A stretch of DNA of 64,000 nt from a virus. The translations under genes and the position numbers were made by a program. Shown one piece after another: positions 16,184-25,469 of this stretch. The notes below the pieces were generated by a model that was not told where the DNA came from, did not search any database, and saw only the letters and a list, made by a program, of their open reading frames with translations. Each line of letters begins with the position of its first letter. The first letter of the stretch is position 1. The DNA lies in IMG/VR virus record IMGVR_UViG_3300030099_007533, positions 1-64,000 of that record. The stretch is one strand, 5' to 3'.

Positions 16184-16214
16184 TATTTATACTCCTGCTT
16201 TCCTATTAATTAGT

Positions 16215-19175
16215 TTAATCCTCAAAAGATGCACCCGTATTACTAATAATGAAATCAACTGCTACAAATTCAATTGCTCTTGTTGGCTTCAAGTAAACCT
16301 TTGCATATAGAATGTTTCTATCGATAAGGTCTGGTGTTGTGGTTGTCTCATCAAGCACCAACTTAAATTCATCTAAGCCAAATCTTGCTTGTACATCCGA
16401 AAGGAAAGGGTTGGCTTGCCCGATGAATCTTGCCCATGTGGCACGAACATTTGGTTCAAACAATATACCTGAAGCAATATTTGAAATTCCCTTCTTGATA
16501 AAGATTAATAATCTACGAACATTAATTCTATCCAAAGCGCTTCTTGTAACCTGTAGTGTTTTCTGACCAAAGATCACGATTCCTTCATTTGGGAATGAGG
16601 CGATTGGGTTGATGTTGGCGTCATAAAGAAGGTCTCTATCTTGCGATGTAAGCTTCTGTGTTACGTTAACAACTGGAAGACCAGTTATGCCGCTTGAAAG
16701 ACCGCCACGGTTAAATCCTGCTGGGGCAAACCATGGTGCTCTAACCCTATCTGTGTATGACATCGCGCCAATCGCGACAACAGATGAGGGCATAAAGACA
16801 AGTTTCCCCTGTAACGTGTCCCTGATCTGAACAAAGGGGTAGTAAGCACAGCCATAACTTGAATTAATCTGACGATTCTTTAAGTTGGTGATTGTTGTGC
16901 TTAAGTTGGGGTATACCTTACCGTTAGCATCTTCGTGTGAAGGTTGAAAGTCGCCCTTCAAATCAATAACCGCTAATGCGTCTGCTCTTGCTTCGGCTGT
17001 GTTGATCAAGTGGGTTGTTAATTCTTCATTTGTGATACCGGGGACCGAAACCAAATTATAAGGTACAAACTCTGGGTCTCTGACAATATCAATCGATTCC
17101 TTTACAGAGTTGTAAGCATAATTTGTTGTCTCTGTCTTGCCAGATAACAAGCTGTTTCTGAATGGGTCTCTTTCTGTAATATCAAGACCATCAGACCCAC
17201 CGTACATAGGCATAGTAAAGCGGTCTGCTCCCTGATCAATAACATTTTTGTATGTGTGACCAGCTTGAGCAGAAATAGCGTTGCCTGCAACTCTTGAGCC
17301 TGATGTCCAAGTAAGAGCAGTAGAGGTGCTTCCTGTTGTAATCTCATCAAGAGTAAATACAAATTGTGGCTCAGAGTAAGTTGTGTCTCCCAACAAGTTG
17401 CTAACTGAGTCTGACCTGTTTCTATTTAAATCTGCGTAATCACGATTAAATTTGTTGCTGGCTTTTGTAATGCCAGTCCAAACACCCCAGAATGCGTCTG
17501 TTTGATCGGATAAACCATCTTGACTACCAGAGGTTCTTAGTTCGTGTGATGGGAAAAGGAACTTAAGTTCTGGACCTTCCATGACATGACCCATGTTAGA
17601 ACCGGTAACAATTAACATGTCTCCTTCGTTTTTATGACCGATGGTGTCATCTAAAATATTTTTTGCGCCAAGTGCAAAAATTCCTGATCCAAATCCTAAC
17701 TGCGTTAAGTTTGTTGCTTGATTAATCTCAAAGTCCTTGTATTTGAGTGGACCATAAAAGCCAAATGGTAGAAGCTGCGAATCGTAGTCATCAGCTTCCA
17801 TTTCAATTCTAATGTACTTAGAGTTGTTTGGGTACTCTCCTCTGGTTTCCAATCTTCTTGTTGTTGAATCAAATTGCACAAATTGGTCACCAATTTTTCT
17901 TGCAACATAGTCTAAAGAATTTGCATCCAAATTACAATTACTAAATGTTTCAATGATGATTGGAGCAGCATCGGTATCGTTCGCTCGGCGGACCAATACA
18001 TCAAAAGTTCCAAATTGATTGAACTGATCTTCTGAATAATTAATATTTGAAATTGAAATTTTAATATTGTTTTGCGCCCACTCTGCATGGTCAAGAGCGT
18101 GGATTCTAAACAAGTTTTTCATGTTTGCATAAGCATATGAATCCTTTGCGGCGGCTCCACCCAAATCTTGACCAAAGACAAGTCCAGTCGCTGGGTTATT
18201 TCTTGTTGCGCCATTCTCAAAAGCGATCTGTCTATCGCTGTGTCGATCTCCTGAGCCAGTTGCCAGCGGCAAAATAACACCCAAGTAGGTTCCAGTTGTA
18301 CCAGATGCTTTTCCACCCGAGCCTTTAACAATGTTTCTATCAACTTTTTGTAAAAATTCTCTCGCGTATGTCTCGCCAAGCCAGTACCGTTCTCTTTGTC
18401 CTGTTTTGGTAATTGTCTTATTTACTAAGGCTGGATTGGTATTAAATACATTTCTGAGGTAATCTTTGTTATTCTCAGCCAGTGAAAAACTAACAACAGG
18501 ACTTTTATCATATCCTGTAGACCCTGTAATTACAACCGTGAAATTGTCACCATCAGATTCAATTAAGCGGGCAGAACCACTACCTGCGTTGGTTGCCTTA
18601 ATCGTATTACCATCGGTGTCTTTGCCAACCAATGCCGCAACGCCATCTTCAACATACCAAGTTGCTACTAAAGAACCAGTACCGTGCTGACTTGTAGTTC
18701 CACTCATTGCATTTGGGAAAACAAACAATCCATAAGCGGATCCTGTGGTGTTGCCATGGGACGTATTAAACACCGGGGTTGGCTTCATGCTAGTACCAAA
18801 TGGAGAATCACCACTAAGCTTCCAACCAGCCTTTCCAGAAGTTTCAGCACCGACGTTTTCTGAACCTAAAAGACGAACATAAGTACAAGTTGAGGAGTTC
18901 CTTAACCAAGATTGGGCAGCGTAAGCGCCATAAGTTGGAGTTTGCTCGTTGCCATTTCTCCAAACATCACCTGACTTACCACCGGGGATTGGCTCACCAT
19001 AAAGCTGAACAAACTCAGCGAATGAGTCAACAGTAACTGGTCTCATTGCTGGACCGTATTTTGCCCTACCAATAAAAAGCGGACCAATCTCTCTTGGTTC
19101 GTTTGGTAATTGTGAATTGTCAATTTCGTTTAGAAAAACACCGGGTGAAATAAACTTAAATTTTCTCGCACTCAT
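16215..19175 (-). CDS. 18: Tail sheath protein gp18
   Basis: A 986-residue contractile sheath subunit, much larger than T4 gp18 (659). The conserved N-terminus SPGVFLNEIDNS, followed by GPLFIGRAKYGPAMRP and FAEFVQLYGEP (about 10-57), and the C-terminal half with GINEGIVIFGQKTL-like residues, RLLIFIKKGISNIASGILFEPN and VYLKPTRAIEFVAVDFIIS, are family hallmarks. The extra length lies in the middle, which in this family carries surface-exposed insertion domains. The gene has its own ACTATTTAT motif 24 bases before the ATG plus GGGAG, so it probably begins a transcription unit that continues into the tube genes. Confidence 0.95.
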   Translation of the reverse strand: MSARKFKFISPGVFLNEIDNSQLPNEPREIGPLFIGRAKYGPAMRPVTVDSFAEFVQLYGEPIPGGKSGDVWRNGNEQTPTYGAYAAQSWLRNSSTCTYVRLLGSENVGAETSGKAGWKLSGDSPFGTSMKPTPVFNTSHGNTTGSAYGLFVFPNAMSGTTSQHGTGSLVATWYVEDGVAALVGKDTDGNTIKATNAGSGSARLIESDGDNFTVVITGSTGYDKSPVVSFSLAENNKDYLRNVFNTNPALVNKTITKTGQRERYWLGETYAREFLQKVDRNIVKGSGGKASGTTGTYLGVILPLATGSGDRHSDRQIAFENGATRNNPATGLVFGQDLGGAAAKDSYAYANMKNLFRIHALDHAEWAQNNIKISISNINYSEDQFNQFGTFDVLVRRANDTDAAPIIIETFSNCNLDANSLDYVARKIGDQFVQFDSTTRRLETRGEYPNNSKYIRIEMEADDYDSQLLPFGFYGPLKYKDFEINQATNLTQLGFGSGIFALGAKNILDDTIGHKNEGDMLIVTGSNMGHVMEGPELKFLFPSHELRTSGSQDGLSDQTDAFWGVWTGITKASNKFNRDYADLNRNRSDSVSNLLGDTTYSEPQFVFTLDEITTGSTSTALTWTSGSRVAGNAISAQAGHTYKNVIDQGADRFTMPMYGGSDGLDITERDPFRNSLLSGKTETTNYAYNSVKESIDIVRDPEFVPYNLVSVPGITNEELTTHLINTAEARADALAVIDLKGDFQPSHEDANGKVYPNLSTTITNLKNRQINSSYGCAYYPFVQIRDTLQGKLVFMPSSVVAIGAMSYTDRVRAPWFAPAGFNRGGLSSGITGLPVVNVTQKLTSQDRDLLYDANINPIASFPNEGIVIFGQKTLQVTRSALDRINVRRLLIFIKKGISNIASGILFEPNVRATWARFIGQANPFLSDVQARFGLDEFKLVLDETTTTPDLIDRNILYAKVYLKPTRAIEFVAVDFIISNTGASFED

Positions 19176-19199
19176 AAATCGTCTCCCAAATATGCTACA

Positions 19200-19208
19200 G
19201 TAAATAGT
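19200..19208 (-). promoter_or_regulatory. ACTATTTAC motif before the sheath gene
   Basis: Coding strand AACTATTTACTGTAGCATA, 24 bases before the start codon. It shares an extended block (AACTATTTAyTGTAGCrTA) with the copy before the scaffold gene. Confidence 0.5.
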
Positions 19209-19226
19209 TTTGAATTAGCCTAAAAA

Positions 19227-20195
19227 CTACGGTCTGTATCCATCATCTGAGAAATCGTTAATATCGCCAAGCATGACATGTTCTCTTGGGAAGCGCACTT
19301 CAACAAAATTTTCTTTTCTTGCAACCTGTGGTCCTTTTTGATTTGGACCGCCGCCCATGATGTAACCAATAACGCGAACTTGAATTTTTGATTCATAAAC
19401 TTTTTCGTTATTAGCAAGATTGCCTATATTGTTGGCAATACCAAAATCAGTTTGTAAGAATGCCTCATAACTGTGTCCGCTATCACTAATCATAAACTGA
19501 TTTATGTTGTTGTTAAAAGCAGCGAATGGCTGAAGCATGTCATTTATCTGTTGTTGATATTCTGCTCTTAAATTTATTGTATAGTTTAAATCATGATAGA
19601 TGGGGAGCGGAACTGTTGCCATTTCATATACAACCTTTTTGTTTTCAAATTTAAAATTATTTTGCTTATACAATCTTAAACTTGTAGCATTTGCAAAGTT
19701 TTTTGTTTTTGATTGTTTTATCTTTTTTGCGATTGTTAATGTAGTCCCATCACTCCCTGCAAACAATCTCGCTGGTATTGGGCAATCATTAACAGCGGTT
19801 TGTTTAATTGATGTCCTCTCCACCGAAATCATGGGGAATTTAAGTGATTCTGTTCCCAATTCCCGCATTTCTCTATCATCTTTAATCTGAAAAGCTCTTT
19901 CCTGTGTTAGCCAAATTATTGGAACTTTGCGCCAGCCATCGTTTCTTGTGGCAAAAATATCAATTGTTTCGTCCAACCAACCGTATAAAGCCATATCAAT
20001 AGTTTCAAAAGATGATGGAATAAGTGTATCATATTGTACTGAATAAGCCGACTTAAAAAGATCGTCAGCATTTTTGCAAGGATAAAAATGTCCATTCTCA
20101 GTATGGGTGCCTACACAATCAAGATCTTCAGCTTTCTTTAAAGCGTCTCTATAGTTGTTAAATTTATAGTTTTCTTCGATATACTTTGGTAGCAT
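19227..20195 (-). CDS. 15: Tail terminator-like protein (T4 gp15 type)
   Basis: A 322-residue protein that I match to T4 gp15 by order and by the pattern VVYEMATVPLPIYHDLNYTINL, then YQQQINDMLQPFAAF, a strand-rich end (ESKIQVRVIGYIMG), and a disordered C-terminus. T4 gp15 has KMIYELSIFTRYEDDMFQIVEQILPYF in the same place. The protein caps the tail and completes head-tail joining. It follows the gp14-like gene and precedes the sheath. The start follows TAGGAAC, with the upstream stop TAG forming part of that site. Confidence 0.65.
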   Translation of the reverse strand: MLPKYIEENYKFNNYRDALKKAEDLDCVGTHTENGHFYPCKNADDLFKSAYSVQYDTLIPSSFETIDMALYGWLDETIDIFATRNDGWRKVPIIWLTQERAFQIKDDREMRELGTESLKFPMISVERTSIKQTAVNDCPIPARLFAGSDGTTLTIAKKIKQSKTKNFANATSLRLYKQNNFKFENKKVVYEMATVPLPIYHDLNYTINLRAEYQQQINDMLQPFAAFNNNINQFMISDSGHSYEAFLQTDFGIANNIGNLANNEKVYESKIQVRVIGYIMGGGPNQKGPQVARKENFVEVRFPREHVMLGDINDFSDDGYRP

Positions 20196-20204
20196 TTATT
20201 GTTC

Positions 20205-20690
20205 CTATGGGTTAAATTTTCCTTCTCTTGCCAAAATGCAAGTTGCGCTAATTTCAAAGCTTTTATCAGTCTGATCAAAAAGCAATTTTGGCTCGCTGAG
20301 TTCTACAATTTCGTAATCAAAATCCCCATAACGAACAAAATCTCCTACGCGGACATATAAATTCTGATCTTCCGTCAGGCGCCTTTTCTGAAAATCAACT
20401 ACAATTTGCGGTCTTCTATCAATGCCATATTTTGTAAACTCTGTTTTAGTTCCTTTCCAGCTTACACGACTATAAACTCTAATTGGTGGCAAGTAGGTCT
20501 TTTCTATTGATTCGCCGTATAACGGATGATAATTGGAATGCTGTCTGGAAATTGGAAAGTAAAGAATTTGTTGTCCCACAACTCTCTCAATAACTTCGTC
20601 ATTAATCTGTTTAACAAAATCAGCTTCCTTTTGCCCCGTAAAAAGCGGTGGCGGCGGTGCATCAGGTCTTGTCCATTTATCATCTGCCAT
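20205..20690 (-). CDS. 14: Neck protein (T4 gp14-like)
   Basis: A 161-residue protein, shorter than T4 gp14 (256), with a similar run of landmarks: ILYFPISRQHSNYHPLYGES near 42-61, TEFTKYGIDRRPQIVVDF, then RVGDFVRYGDFDYEIVEL near 115-132. T4 gp14 has YYVPR, FGED, a strand-rich part with FFSNFGMQVQDEV, and EGDLIYFP followed by FEINWVEP in the same order. The N-terminus is Pro-rich (RPDAPPPPLF). The protein would lie in the collar between portal and tail. Order (unknown, gp14-like, gp15-like, gp18) fits the T4 arrangement. Confidence 0.6.
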   Translation of the reverse strand: MADDKWTRPDAPPPPLFTGQKEADFVKQINDEVIERVVGQQILYFPISRQHSNYHPLYGESIEKTYLPPIRVYSRVSWKGTKTEFTKYGIDRRPQIVVDFQKRRLTEDQNLYVRVGDFVRYGDFDYEIVELSEPKLLFDQTDKSFEISATCILAREGKFNP

Positions 20691-20696
20691 TCTTTA

Positions 20697-21983
20697 TTAT
20701 CCTACAAATAATGGAACTGGAACTTTGCTTAATGTGTCCGCAGTTGTTTTAGTCATATTGGCGTCTTTTGTTAATAACTTCTCATAAGTTAACTCGTCCA
20801 ATACTGTCTTGAGTTCTGTTCTTAAATCGCCCATCTCTTTTGTTGCCTCTGATAAAAGAGAGGTTGCATTAAGTGAAACATTGCCGCCTGGAAGTGGAAC
20901 AACATTACCCAGCTTTCCTCTGATTTGTCCAAGCATTTCTTTGCAAAGTGCCAAAGCAAATCTGCGAATCCACTGCTTGCCAATTGAGTTAATTGATGAA
21001 TACGGGATGTTTTGAAATGGTAAATTGTTCATATTATTAACACCCTTTGTTCCTGACTGTCGATCTGGATATTCTTCAAATGAATCTTTTTTTACAGTGA
21101 ATCTAAAATAGAAACGATCTGGTGAGTGGGTCGATGGTGTTGGATACAATCTTAACTTATTATTGATGATTTCATATGAATAATTTGATGTTCTGGTTCT
21201 AATTGAATCCTCATACATTATTGCCTGAAGCTTATTTTGCCAAGTTGGGACCACCTCAAATTGCGAATCATCTGCGTATTGTCCATACGTTGACATGTTA
21301 CCAATTACGTTTAAGCCTCCGTAATAAGCAAAAAACCTCCACATCGATCTTGGTGTTTTATAATACATATCACGAATAATAATTTTATTGTTACCAACCG
21401 TATCGCCATCGTTCAAAGTTAATTCGCCATTTTCAACAGATGAACTAACAATTTGTTGTAAATCGTAGTCTTGGACACTTGCAGTTGGAGCAAAAGAAGC
21501 CGTATAGTAACTTAAACCACCACCAACTCCAGCTTCCGAAGCGATTCCTTCAGCCACCCTTCTTGTATAATCAAAAGTATATCTTGGAAGCGCCATTTCG
21601 ACGTTAGAGCCGCTTAAAGCATGACCTTCAACAATCTGCCCGTCTTCATCAAAAGAAGCCGTTGTAGCCCCAAGTAGGTTGTTTAATGAGTTTTTTGCTT
21701 GATGAATATTTACTAAGTATGAATATTCTAAAACAGCCTCTTCATAAGCTGCATAAACATTAAACTGAGTTAATTCAATGTCTAAGACATCTCCACCCAA
21801 TTTTTTATAAACAAAACCAACCTGATCTGATGCGCCTGAAGCAAAAGCTTGGTGATCCGGTCCTTGCATGTAAAAACCAAATGGTAGTGGATTACTTGCA
21901 GCATTTACATTATCTGGGGTTCCTGTAATTGGCAAAATTACTTTGCTTGAATTACTTGATGGTGTTAAAACTGGTACAGACAT
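20697..21983 (-). CDS. Neck/head-completion protein, gp13 position
   Basis: A 428-residue protein. By order it occupies the slot of T4 gp13 (309 residues), a neck protein that joins head and tail, but I find no clear signature. Visible features are a low-complexity N-terminus, LTQFNVYAAYEEAVLEYSYLVN near 95-116, PRSMWRFFAYYGG near 210-222, IINNKLRLYPTP, and a helical C-terminal part (WIRRFALALCKEMLGQIRGKLG). The gene starts after a terminator and an ACTATTTAG motif, with TAGGAG before the ATG, so it probably opens the neck operon. Confidence 0.55.
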   Translation of the reverse strand: MSVPVLTPSSNSSKVILPITGTPDNVNAASNPLPFGFYMQGPDHQAFASGASDQVGFVYKKLGGDVLDIELTQFNVYAAYEEAVLEYSYLVNIHQAKNSLNNLLGATTASFDEDGQIVEGHALSGSNVEMALPRYTFDYTRRVAEGIASEAGVGGGLSYYTASFAPTASVQDYDLQQIVSSSVENGELTLNDGDTVGNNKIIIRDMYYKTPRSMWRFFAYYGGLNVIGNMSTYGQYADDSQFEVVPTWQNKLQAIMYEDSIRTRTSNYSYEIINNKLRLYPTPSTHSPDRFYFRFTVKKDSFEEYPDRQSGTKGVNNMNNLPFQNIPYSSINSIGKQWIRRFALALCKEMLGQIRGKLGNVVPLPGGNVSLNATSLLSEATKEMGDLRTELKTVLDELTYEKLLTKDANMTKTTADTLSKVPVPLFVG

Positions 21984-22002
21984 TCATATATTCTCCTACT
22001 AT

Positions 22003-22011
22003 CTAAATAGT
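22003..22011 (-). promoter_or_regulatory. ACTATTTAG motif before the neck operon
   Basis: Coding strand AACTATTTAGATAGTAGG, 19 bases before the start codon and 15 bases downstream of a terminator hairpin, so it is well placed to restart transcription. Confidence 0.5.
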
Positions 22012-22026
22012 TTTTGAAAAAAGAAA

Positions 22027-22050
22027 CCCTCCGATGAAAACATCGGAGGG
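22027..22050 (-). terminator. Terminator after the basic protein gene
   Basis: Perfect 10-bp stem (CCCTCCGATG with its complement) and a four-base loop, followed on the coding strand by TTTCTTTTTTC. It lies 23 bases after the stop of the Lys-rich gene. Confidence 0.9.
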
Positions 22051-22073
22051 CAATTGTTAATTTATTGTTTTAA

Positions 22074-22313
22074 TTACTTTGTTTTTTTAACAACTTTCTT
22101 AACAACTTTTTTAGTTGCTTTGGGCTTGACAGCCTCTTTCTTCACAACTGGTTTTGGAGCAGGCTTTACCTCAACCTTTTTTGGTTCAGGTTTTGGTTGT
22201 GGTGCAGCAGCTTCTTTAACTGACTCTTCGACCTGTCTTGCTTTAACTGCTGGGTGATTGGCGTGCTTTTTCCAAAATTGTGGGTGTGAAATCATTTTTC
22301 TTTTTTTGCCCAT
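22074..22313 (-). CDS. Small Lys/Pro/Ala-rich basic protein, histone H1-like composition
   Basis: A 79-residue protein with a short N-terminal part (MGKKRKMISHPQFWKKHANH) and a long tail of Lys-, Ala-, Pro- and Val-rich repeats such as PKPEPKKVEVKPAPKP and KKVVKKVVKK. The composition resembles the tails of histone H1 and other DNA-condensing proteins, so DNA binding is likely, but this is composition only. The gene is isolated as its own unit, with an ACTATTTAT motif and AGGAG before it and strong terminators on both sides. Its placement right after the major capsid gene suggests a late, abundant, possibly packaged protein. Confidence 0.7.
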   Translation of the reverse strand: MGKKRKMISHPQFWKKHANHPAVKARQVEESVKEAAAPQPKPEPKKVEVKPAPKPVVKKEAVKPKATKKVVKKVVKKTK

Positions 22314-22340
22314 GATAAACTCCTGTTTAATGTTTGTCTA

Positions 22341-22349
22341 ATAAATAGT
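22341..22349 (-). promoter_or_regulatory. ACTATTTAT motif before the basic protein gene
   Basis: Coding strand CACTATTTATTAGACAA, 27 bases before the start codon and immediately downstream of the gp23 terminator's T-rich tail. Confidence 0.5.
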
Positions 22350-22364
22350 GTTGATAAAATAAAA

Positions 22365-22388
22365 CCCCCGGTTCTTGCGAACCGGGGG
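22365..22388 (-). terminator. Terminator after the major capsid gene
   Basis: Perfect 10-bp GC-rich stem (CCCCCGGTTC with its complement), four-base loop, and TTTTATTTTAT downstream on the coding strand. It lies 32 bases after the gp23 stop. Confidence 0.92.
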
Positions 22389-22420
22389 CTGGATAAATCC
22401 ATTTAATTTATTTAACTACA

Positions 22421-24280
22421 TTAAGCAGTTGCACCACTTGAACCAATCAAGCCATGGCAAATAACCAAGCCGTACATGTCAGGGCGAACCATCTTCTTAG
22501 CGTAGCGAGTCATTACACCCTTGCGTGGTGCAAAGTCCTCAGTACCAAAGATGGTAGGAGTGACCTGTAGTGGGACATATGGAGCGTAAACGTAGCCGCT
22601 CTCTAAGAAGCTGTTGCCCTTGCGACCAACCAACACGATGTTGCGTGGGAAGTAAGGATCGACGTGAACGTCAAACTTCTTGGAGATTGAACCAACGTTT
22701 ACAGCACCGGCTGTGCCATTGGAATCAACGCTGACAGCAGCGCGGAAACCAGCAGTGAACTCAAGAATGCTGGCAACTTCTGGTGAACAAACTACGAAGT
22801 TAGCACCACCGCGAAGTGTCTTTCTGTGAATACGAGCGGAAACGTCATTGATTGTCTCAAGAAGAGTCTCGTACCACTCAGAAACGGTACCTGTGAAGTC
22901 AGGAGCAGCAGAAGCAGCACCAACCTCAGCACCGGTCTCACGGTTCAAGAATTGACCGGGATTGCGTGACCAGTGTAGAGTGCCAGCAGTTGCTCTCTTG
23001 ATGAGGTCGTTTAGGATTTCACGATCGATCTCCAAAGCAACCTGCTCAGAAAGAATGCCAGTTAACTCAACTTCAGCGTCCAAGTTGTGGTAAGCGTTTA
23101 GGTCTTGACCCAACTCTGGTGACCACTTAGCGCGGAGCTTCTTGGTGTTAGCTGTAACAGCGATTGAATCAACCTTGATGTCAATCTCTGGGATTTCAGC
23201 GGAACCATCCTTAAAAACACCTGCGAATGCAGTCATGTCGGACTCTAAGAGCCAGTTAGTAGCACCTACAACGGCACCTTCAGCACTAGCAGCATTGAAA
23301 TTATCAGCAGTGGCGTACTCGTAGTGAGTAGCATCACGGAGTACAGAAGTCTCCAAATCAATTAAGTTTTGATCTGCATTTGACCCGAAGTTTGCCGTTG
23401 TACCAGAAGCGTGTACAACAACAATGTAAACTTCTGAACGAGCAGCATCAGATGAAAGGTAAGATGTTAGTCTTCTTTCCTGACGGGCTGCTTTAGTAGT
23501 ACCTTGAGCCAAAGGTGTACCATTAGCATCGCCTTGAAGGGCGATAGTAATAAGGTCATCCTTGTTAAGCTGTGATAGGTGGTGATCTGTAGTGCTGGCT
23601 TTCATAATAAGAACCGCAGAACCAGATGTAAGATCTGGGTCATACTTAGTAATATCTTGGTTAACCGCAGCCTCAGTAACTTGAACACTTCTCATAACAC
23701 TCTCTGGGTACTGGAAGAACTCTCCACCTTCACCAATTGCACCAGACTGAACAATTGTAAAAGCAGAAGCGATTGCAGATGATGAAACTGGTGATGAGTA
23801 GCCGTTATTCAAGCTGTAGAAAGACTTCTCAGCGTTATTTCCGCTGAGGTCAACACCGCCTGTCAACTGAGCACCAAGAACGCCGCCACCGTAAACGGAA
23901 TCATCAGCATTGCTACCAAGGCGACCGCCGCCTACTTCAGTTGCCTTCTTGAAGTCCAAGAAGAAGATGAGACCTGATGGTAGGCTCATTGGTTGTACAC
24001 TAACAAGATCGTTAGCGAGTAGACCGCCGAATACACGACGGACGATTGGGAATGCGACGGCTGCGAAGCCCTCTACATCACCAGCAGCCATTGTGGAAGC
24101 TTCACGAAGAAGTTCCTTGGCTTGGTTTTCTAAGAGTCGAGACATGTTGTCCCTCATTCTATCATTACCGAGTCCTTCAAGTAGACCTGTTTTTTCCCAT
24201 TTGGAAACTAGGGCAGCGCCTTCCTTGGAGAGATCACGAGCAACGATGTTTTCTGTTAATCTTTCGACTATGTTTGACAT
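22421..24280 (-). CDS. 23: Major capsid protein gp23
   Basis: A 619-residue major head protein. T4 gp23 is 521 residues. The segment LLRE|AS at 57-62 fits the prohead protease rule (L/I-x-E before A, G or S), giving a mature protein from about residue 61, close to the cut at residue 65 in T4. The region FAAVAFPIVRRVFGGLLANDLVSVQPMS (72-99) corresponds to the conserved start of the T4-like capsid fold; YAPYVPLQVTP and KGVMTRYAKKMVRPDMYGLV near the C-terminus are also typical. The extra length falls in the central insertion region. GGAGG overlaps the end of the scaffold gene and supports strong translation. A terminator follows. Confidence 0.95.
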   Translation of the reverse strand: MSNIVERLTENIVARDLSKEGAALVSKWEKTGLLEGLGNDRMRDNMSRLLENQAKELLREASTMAAGDVEGFAAVAFPIVRRVFGGLLANDLVSVQPMSLPSGLIFFLDFKKATEVGGGRLGSNADDSVYGGGVLGAQLTGGVDLSGNNAEKSFYSLNNGYSSPVSSSAIASAFTIVQSGAIGEGGEFFQYPESVMRSVQVTEAAVNQDITKYDPDLTSGSAVLIMKASTTDHHLSQLNKDDLITIALQGDANGTPLAQGTTKAARQERRLTSYLSSDAARSEVYIVVVHASGTTANFGSNADQNLIDLETSVLRDATHYEYATADNFNAASAEGAVVGATNWLLESDMTAFAGVFKDGSAEIPEIDIKVDSIAVTANTKKLRAKWSPELGQDLNAYHNLDAEVELTGILSEQVALEIDREILNDLIKRATAGTLHWSRNPGQFLNRETGAEVGAASAAPDFTGTVSEWYETLLETINDVSARIHRKTLRGGANFVVCSPEVASILEFTAGFRAAVSVDSNGTAGAVNVGSISKKFDVHVDPYFPRNIVLVGRKGNSFLESGYVYAPYVPLQVTPTIFGTEDFAPRKGVMTRYAKKMVRPDMYGLVICHGLIGSSGATA

Positions 24281-24284
24281 TGTT

Positions 24285-25415
24285 TTAATCCTCCTTATGA
24301 TGTTTAATGCCTGCTAAAATTTGCATACGATTAGCTAAGATGTTACTTTCGTTTACCTTTGGCTTATCGTCGCTTTTTTGTGCTTTTAGCAATAAAGATG
24401 TTGAAGATCGCTTGCCTACTGCCTCACTCAGAGATTCCGGTTGCTTATTCATAATAGCATTGCCCACTGTGCTTTTAAGAGTTTCATAGACAATCTTCGC
24501 TTGCTCAGATGTCTGAGCATTATTAATAGACTCGACAAGGTTACCCTTTTGTCGCTCATTCAGGGAGTCGTCCATTAAAGTTTGGTTTGTGTAGAATAAC
24601 TTGCTGTTCATTAATTTGATTTCCTCAAACTTCTCAGCAATATTCTTCACGGTTTCTTTTAATTTTTGGTTAGACTCTTTTAAGCTTGCGCCGGTCTTAA
24701 CCAAAGTTTCGTTTTTCTTTTCTAATTTAGCGTTTTCTTCTTCGATGGCGAGCATTACGTCCATTAACATAGCTTGCTCTGCCTGCTGTGCTCTTGTTGC
24801 ACCGTAAGCAGTTGTTTGTCCTTCTGGAACTGGCTTGTAATCCATCTTGATTTCTTCTTCAAGTGCTTCTTCTTCCACGGTAGCGGGCATTGGTGCCTCG
24901 CCAGTAGTCCCCTCAGTCTCAGAGGGGCTTAAGTCTGCTGGCATCTCCATCTCTTCTAAGTTTTCCTTCTCCTCTTCAACAACTTCTTTTTCTTCTGTTG
25001 TGGAGTCTTCTGATCCCTCTGTCATAATCTCTTCAACCAACTGATCAATAAGTTCATCTGAAATTTCAACGTCTTCTTCTAATAACTCATCATCAATCTC
25101 TACTTCTTCTTGAAGCTGTTCTTGCTGAACTTCCTCAAATAAAGCTTTAACATCAATGTCTACAAGATCGTTTTGTTCTAAATCGCTAAGTTCGGTGTCC
25201 TCAACAAAAGCGTAACCTTTGCCTTTATCATCTGCCTCAACAATCTGCTCATCAACAGTCTTATTCTCTTCGAAATCGTTTTCTTCCATTAATTGTTCAA
25301 CGGCTTCTTTAATTTCTGTTGAATACTTTTCGACAACCGCCTGTTCTGCACTTTTAATTGCAGCTTCTCTTAAGGCTGTTGCATCGATAATTGCTTGATC
25401 TAACATTGATGACAT
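24285..25415 (-). CDS. 22: Prohead core scaffold gp22-like
   Basis: A 376-residue, very acidic, coiled-coil-rich protein in the position of T4 gp22 (269 residues), directly upstream of gp23. The N-terminal helix (ALREAAIKSAEQAV) is followed by long Glu/Asp runs (about residues 80-175), then a coiled coil (EEENAKLEKKNETLV, SLKESNQKLKETVKNIAEKF) and a basic C-terminal end. The scaffold fills the prohead and is degraded by the gp21 protease; several I/L-x-E sites are present. The gene starts a probable late unit, with an ACTATTTAT motif 25 bases before the start and TAGGAG. Confidence 0.85.
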   Translation of the reverse strand: MSSMLDQAIIDATALREAAIKSAEQAVVEKYSTEIKEAVEQLMEENDFEENKTVDEQIVEADDKGKGYAFVEDTELSDLEQNDLVDIDVKALFEEVQQEQLQEEVEIDDELLEEDVEISDELIDQLVEEIMTEGSEDSTTEEKEVVEEEKENLEEMEMPADLSPSETEGTTGEAPMPATVEEEALEEEIKMDYKPVPEGQTTAYGATRAQQAEQAMLMDVMLAIEEENAKLEKKNETLVKTGASLKESNQKLKETVKNIAEKFEEIKLMNSKLFYTNQTLMDDSLNERQKGNLVESINNAQTSEQAKIVYETLKSTVGNAIMNKQPESLSEAVGKRSSTSLLLKAQKSDDKPKVNESNILANRMQILAGIKHHKED

Positions 25416-25440
25416 AAGTTTACTCCTAAATTACGCTACA

Positions 25441-25449
25441 ATAAATAGT
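25441..25449 (-). promoter_or_regulatory. ACTATTTAT motif before the scaffold gene
   Basis: Coding strand AACTATTTATTGTAGCGTA, 25 bases before the start codon; it shares an extended block with the copy before the sheath gene. Confidence 0.5.
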
Positions 25450-25469
25450 TGTAAAAAAGGTAAAATGAC

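Noticed and set aside
16184-16197. TATAAATA directly before the first tail tube gene, identical to the T4 late promoter core
   Set aside because: It occupies the spacer between AGGAG and the ATG, so a transcript started from it would lack the ribosome site; probably chance in AT-rich sequence.
16215-19175. Intein or inserted enzyme as the reason for the oversized sheath protein
   Set aside because: No intein splice motifs or homing endonuclease residues were seen; the extra sequence is Gly/Ser/Thr-rich and fits surface insertion domains.
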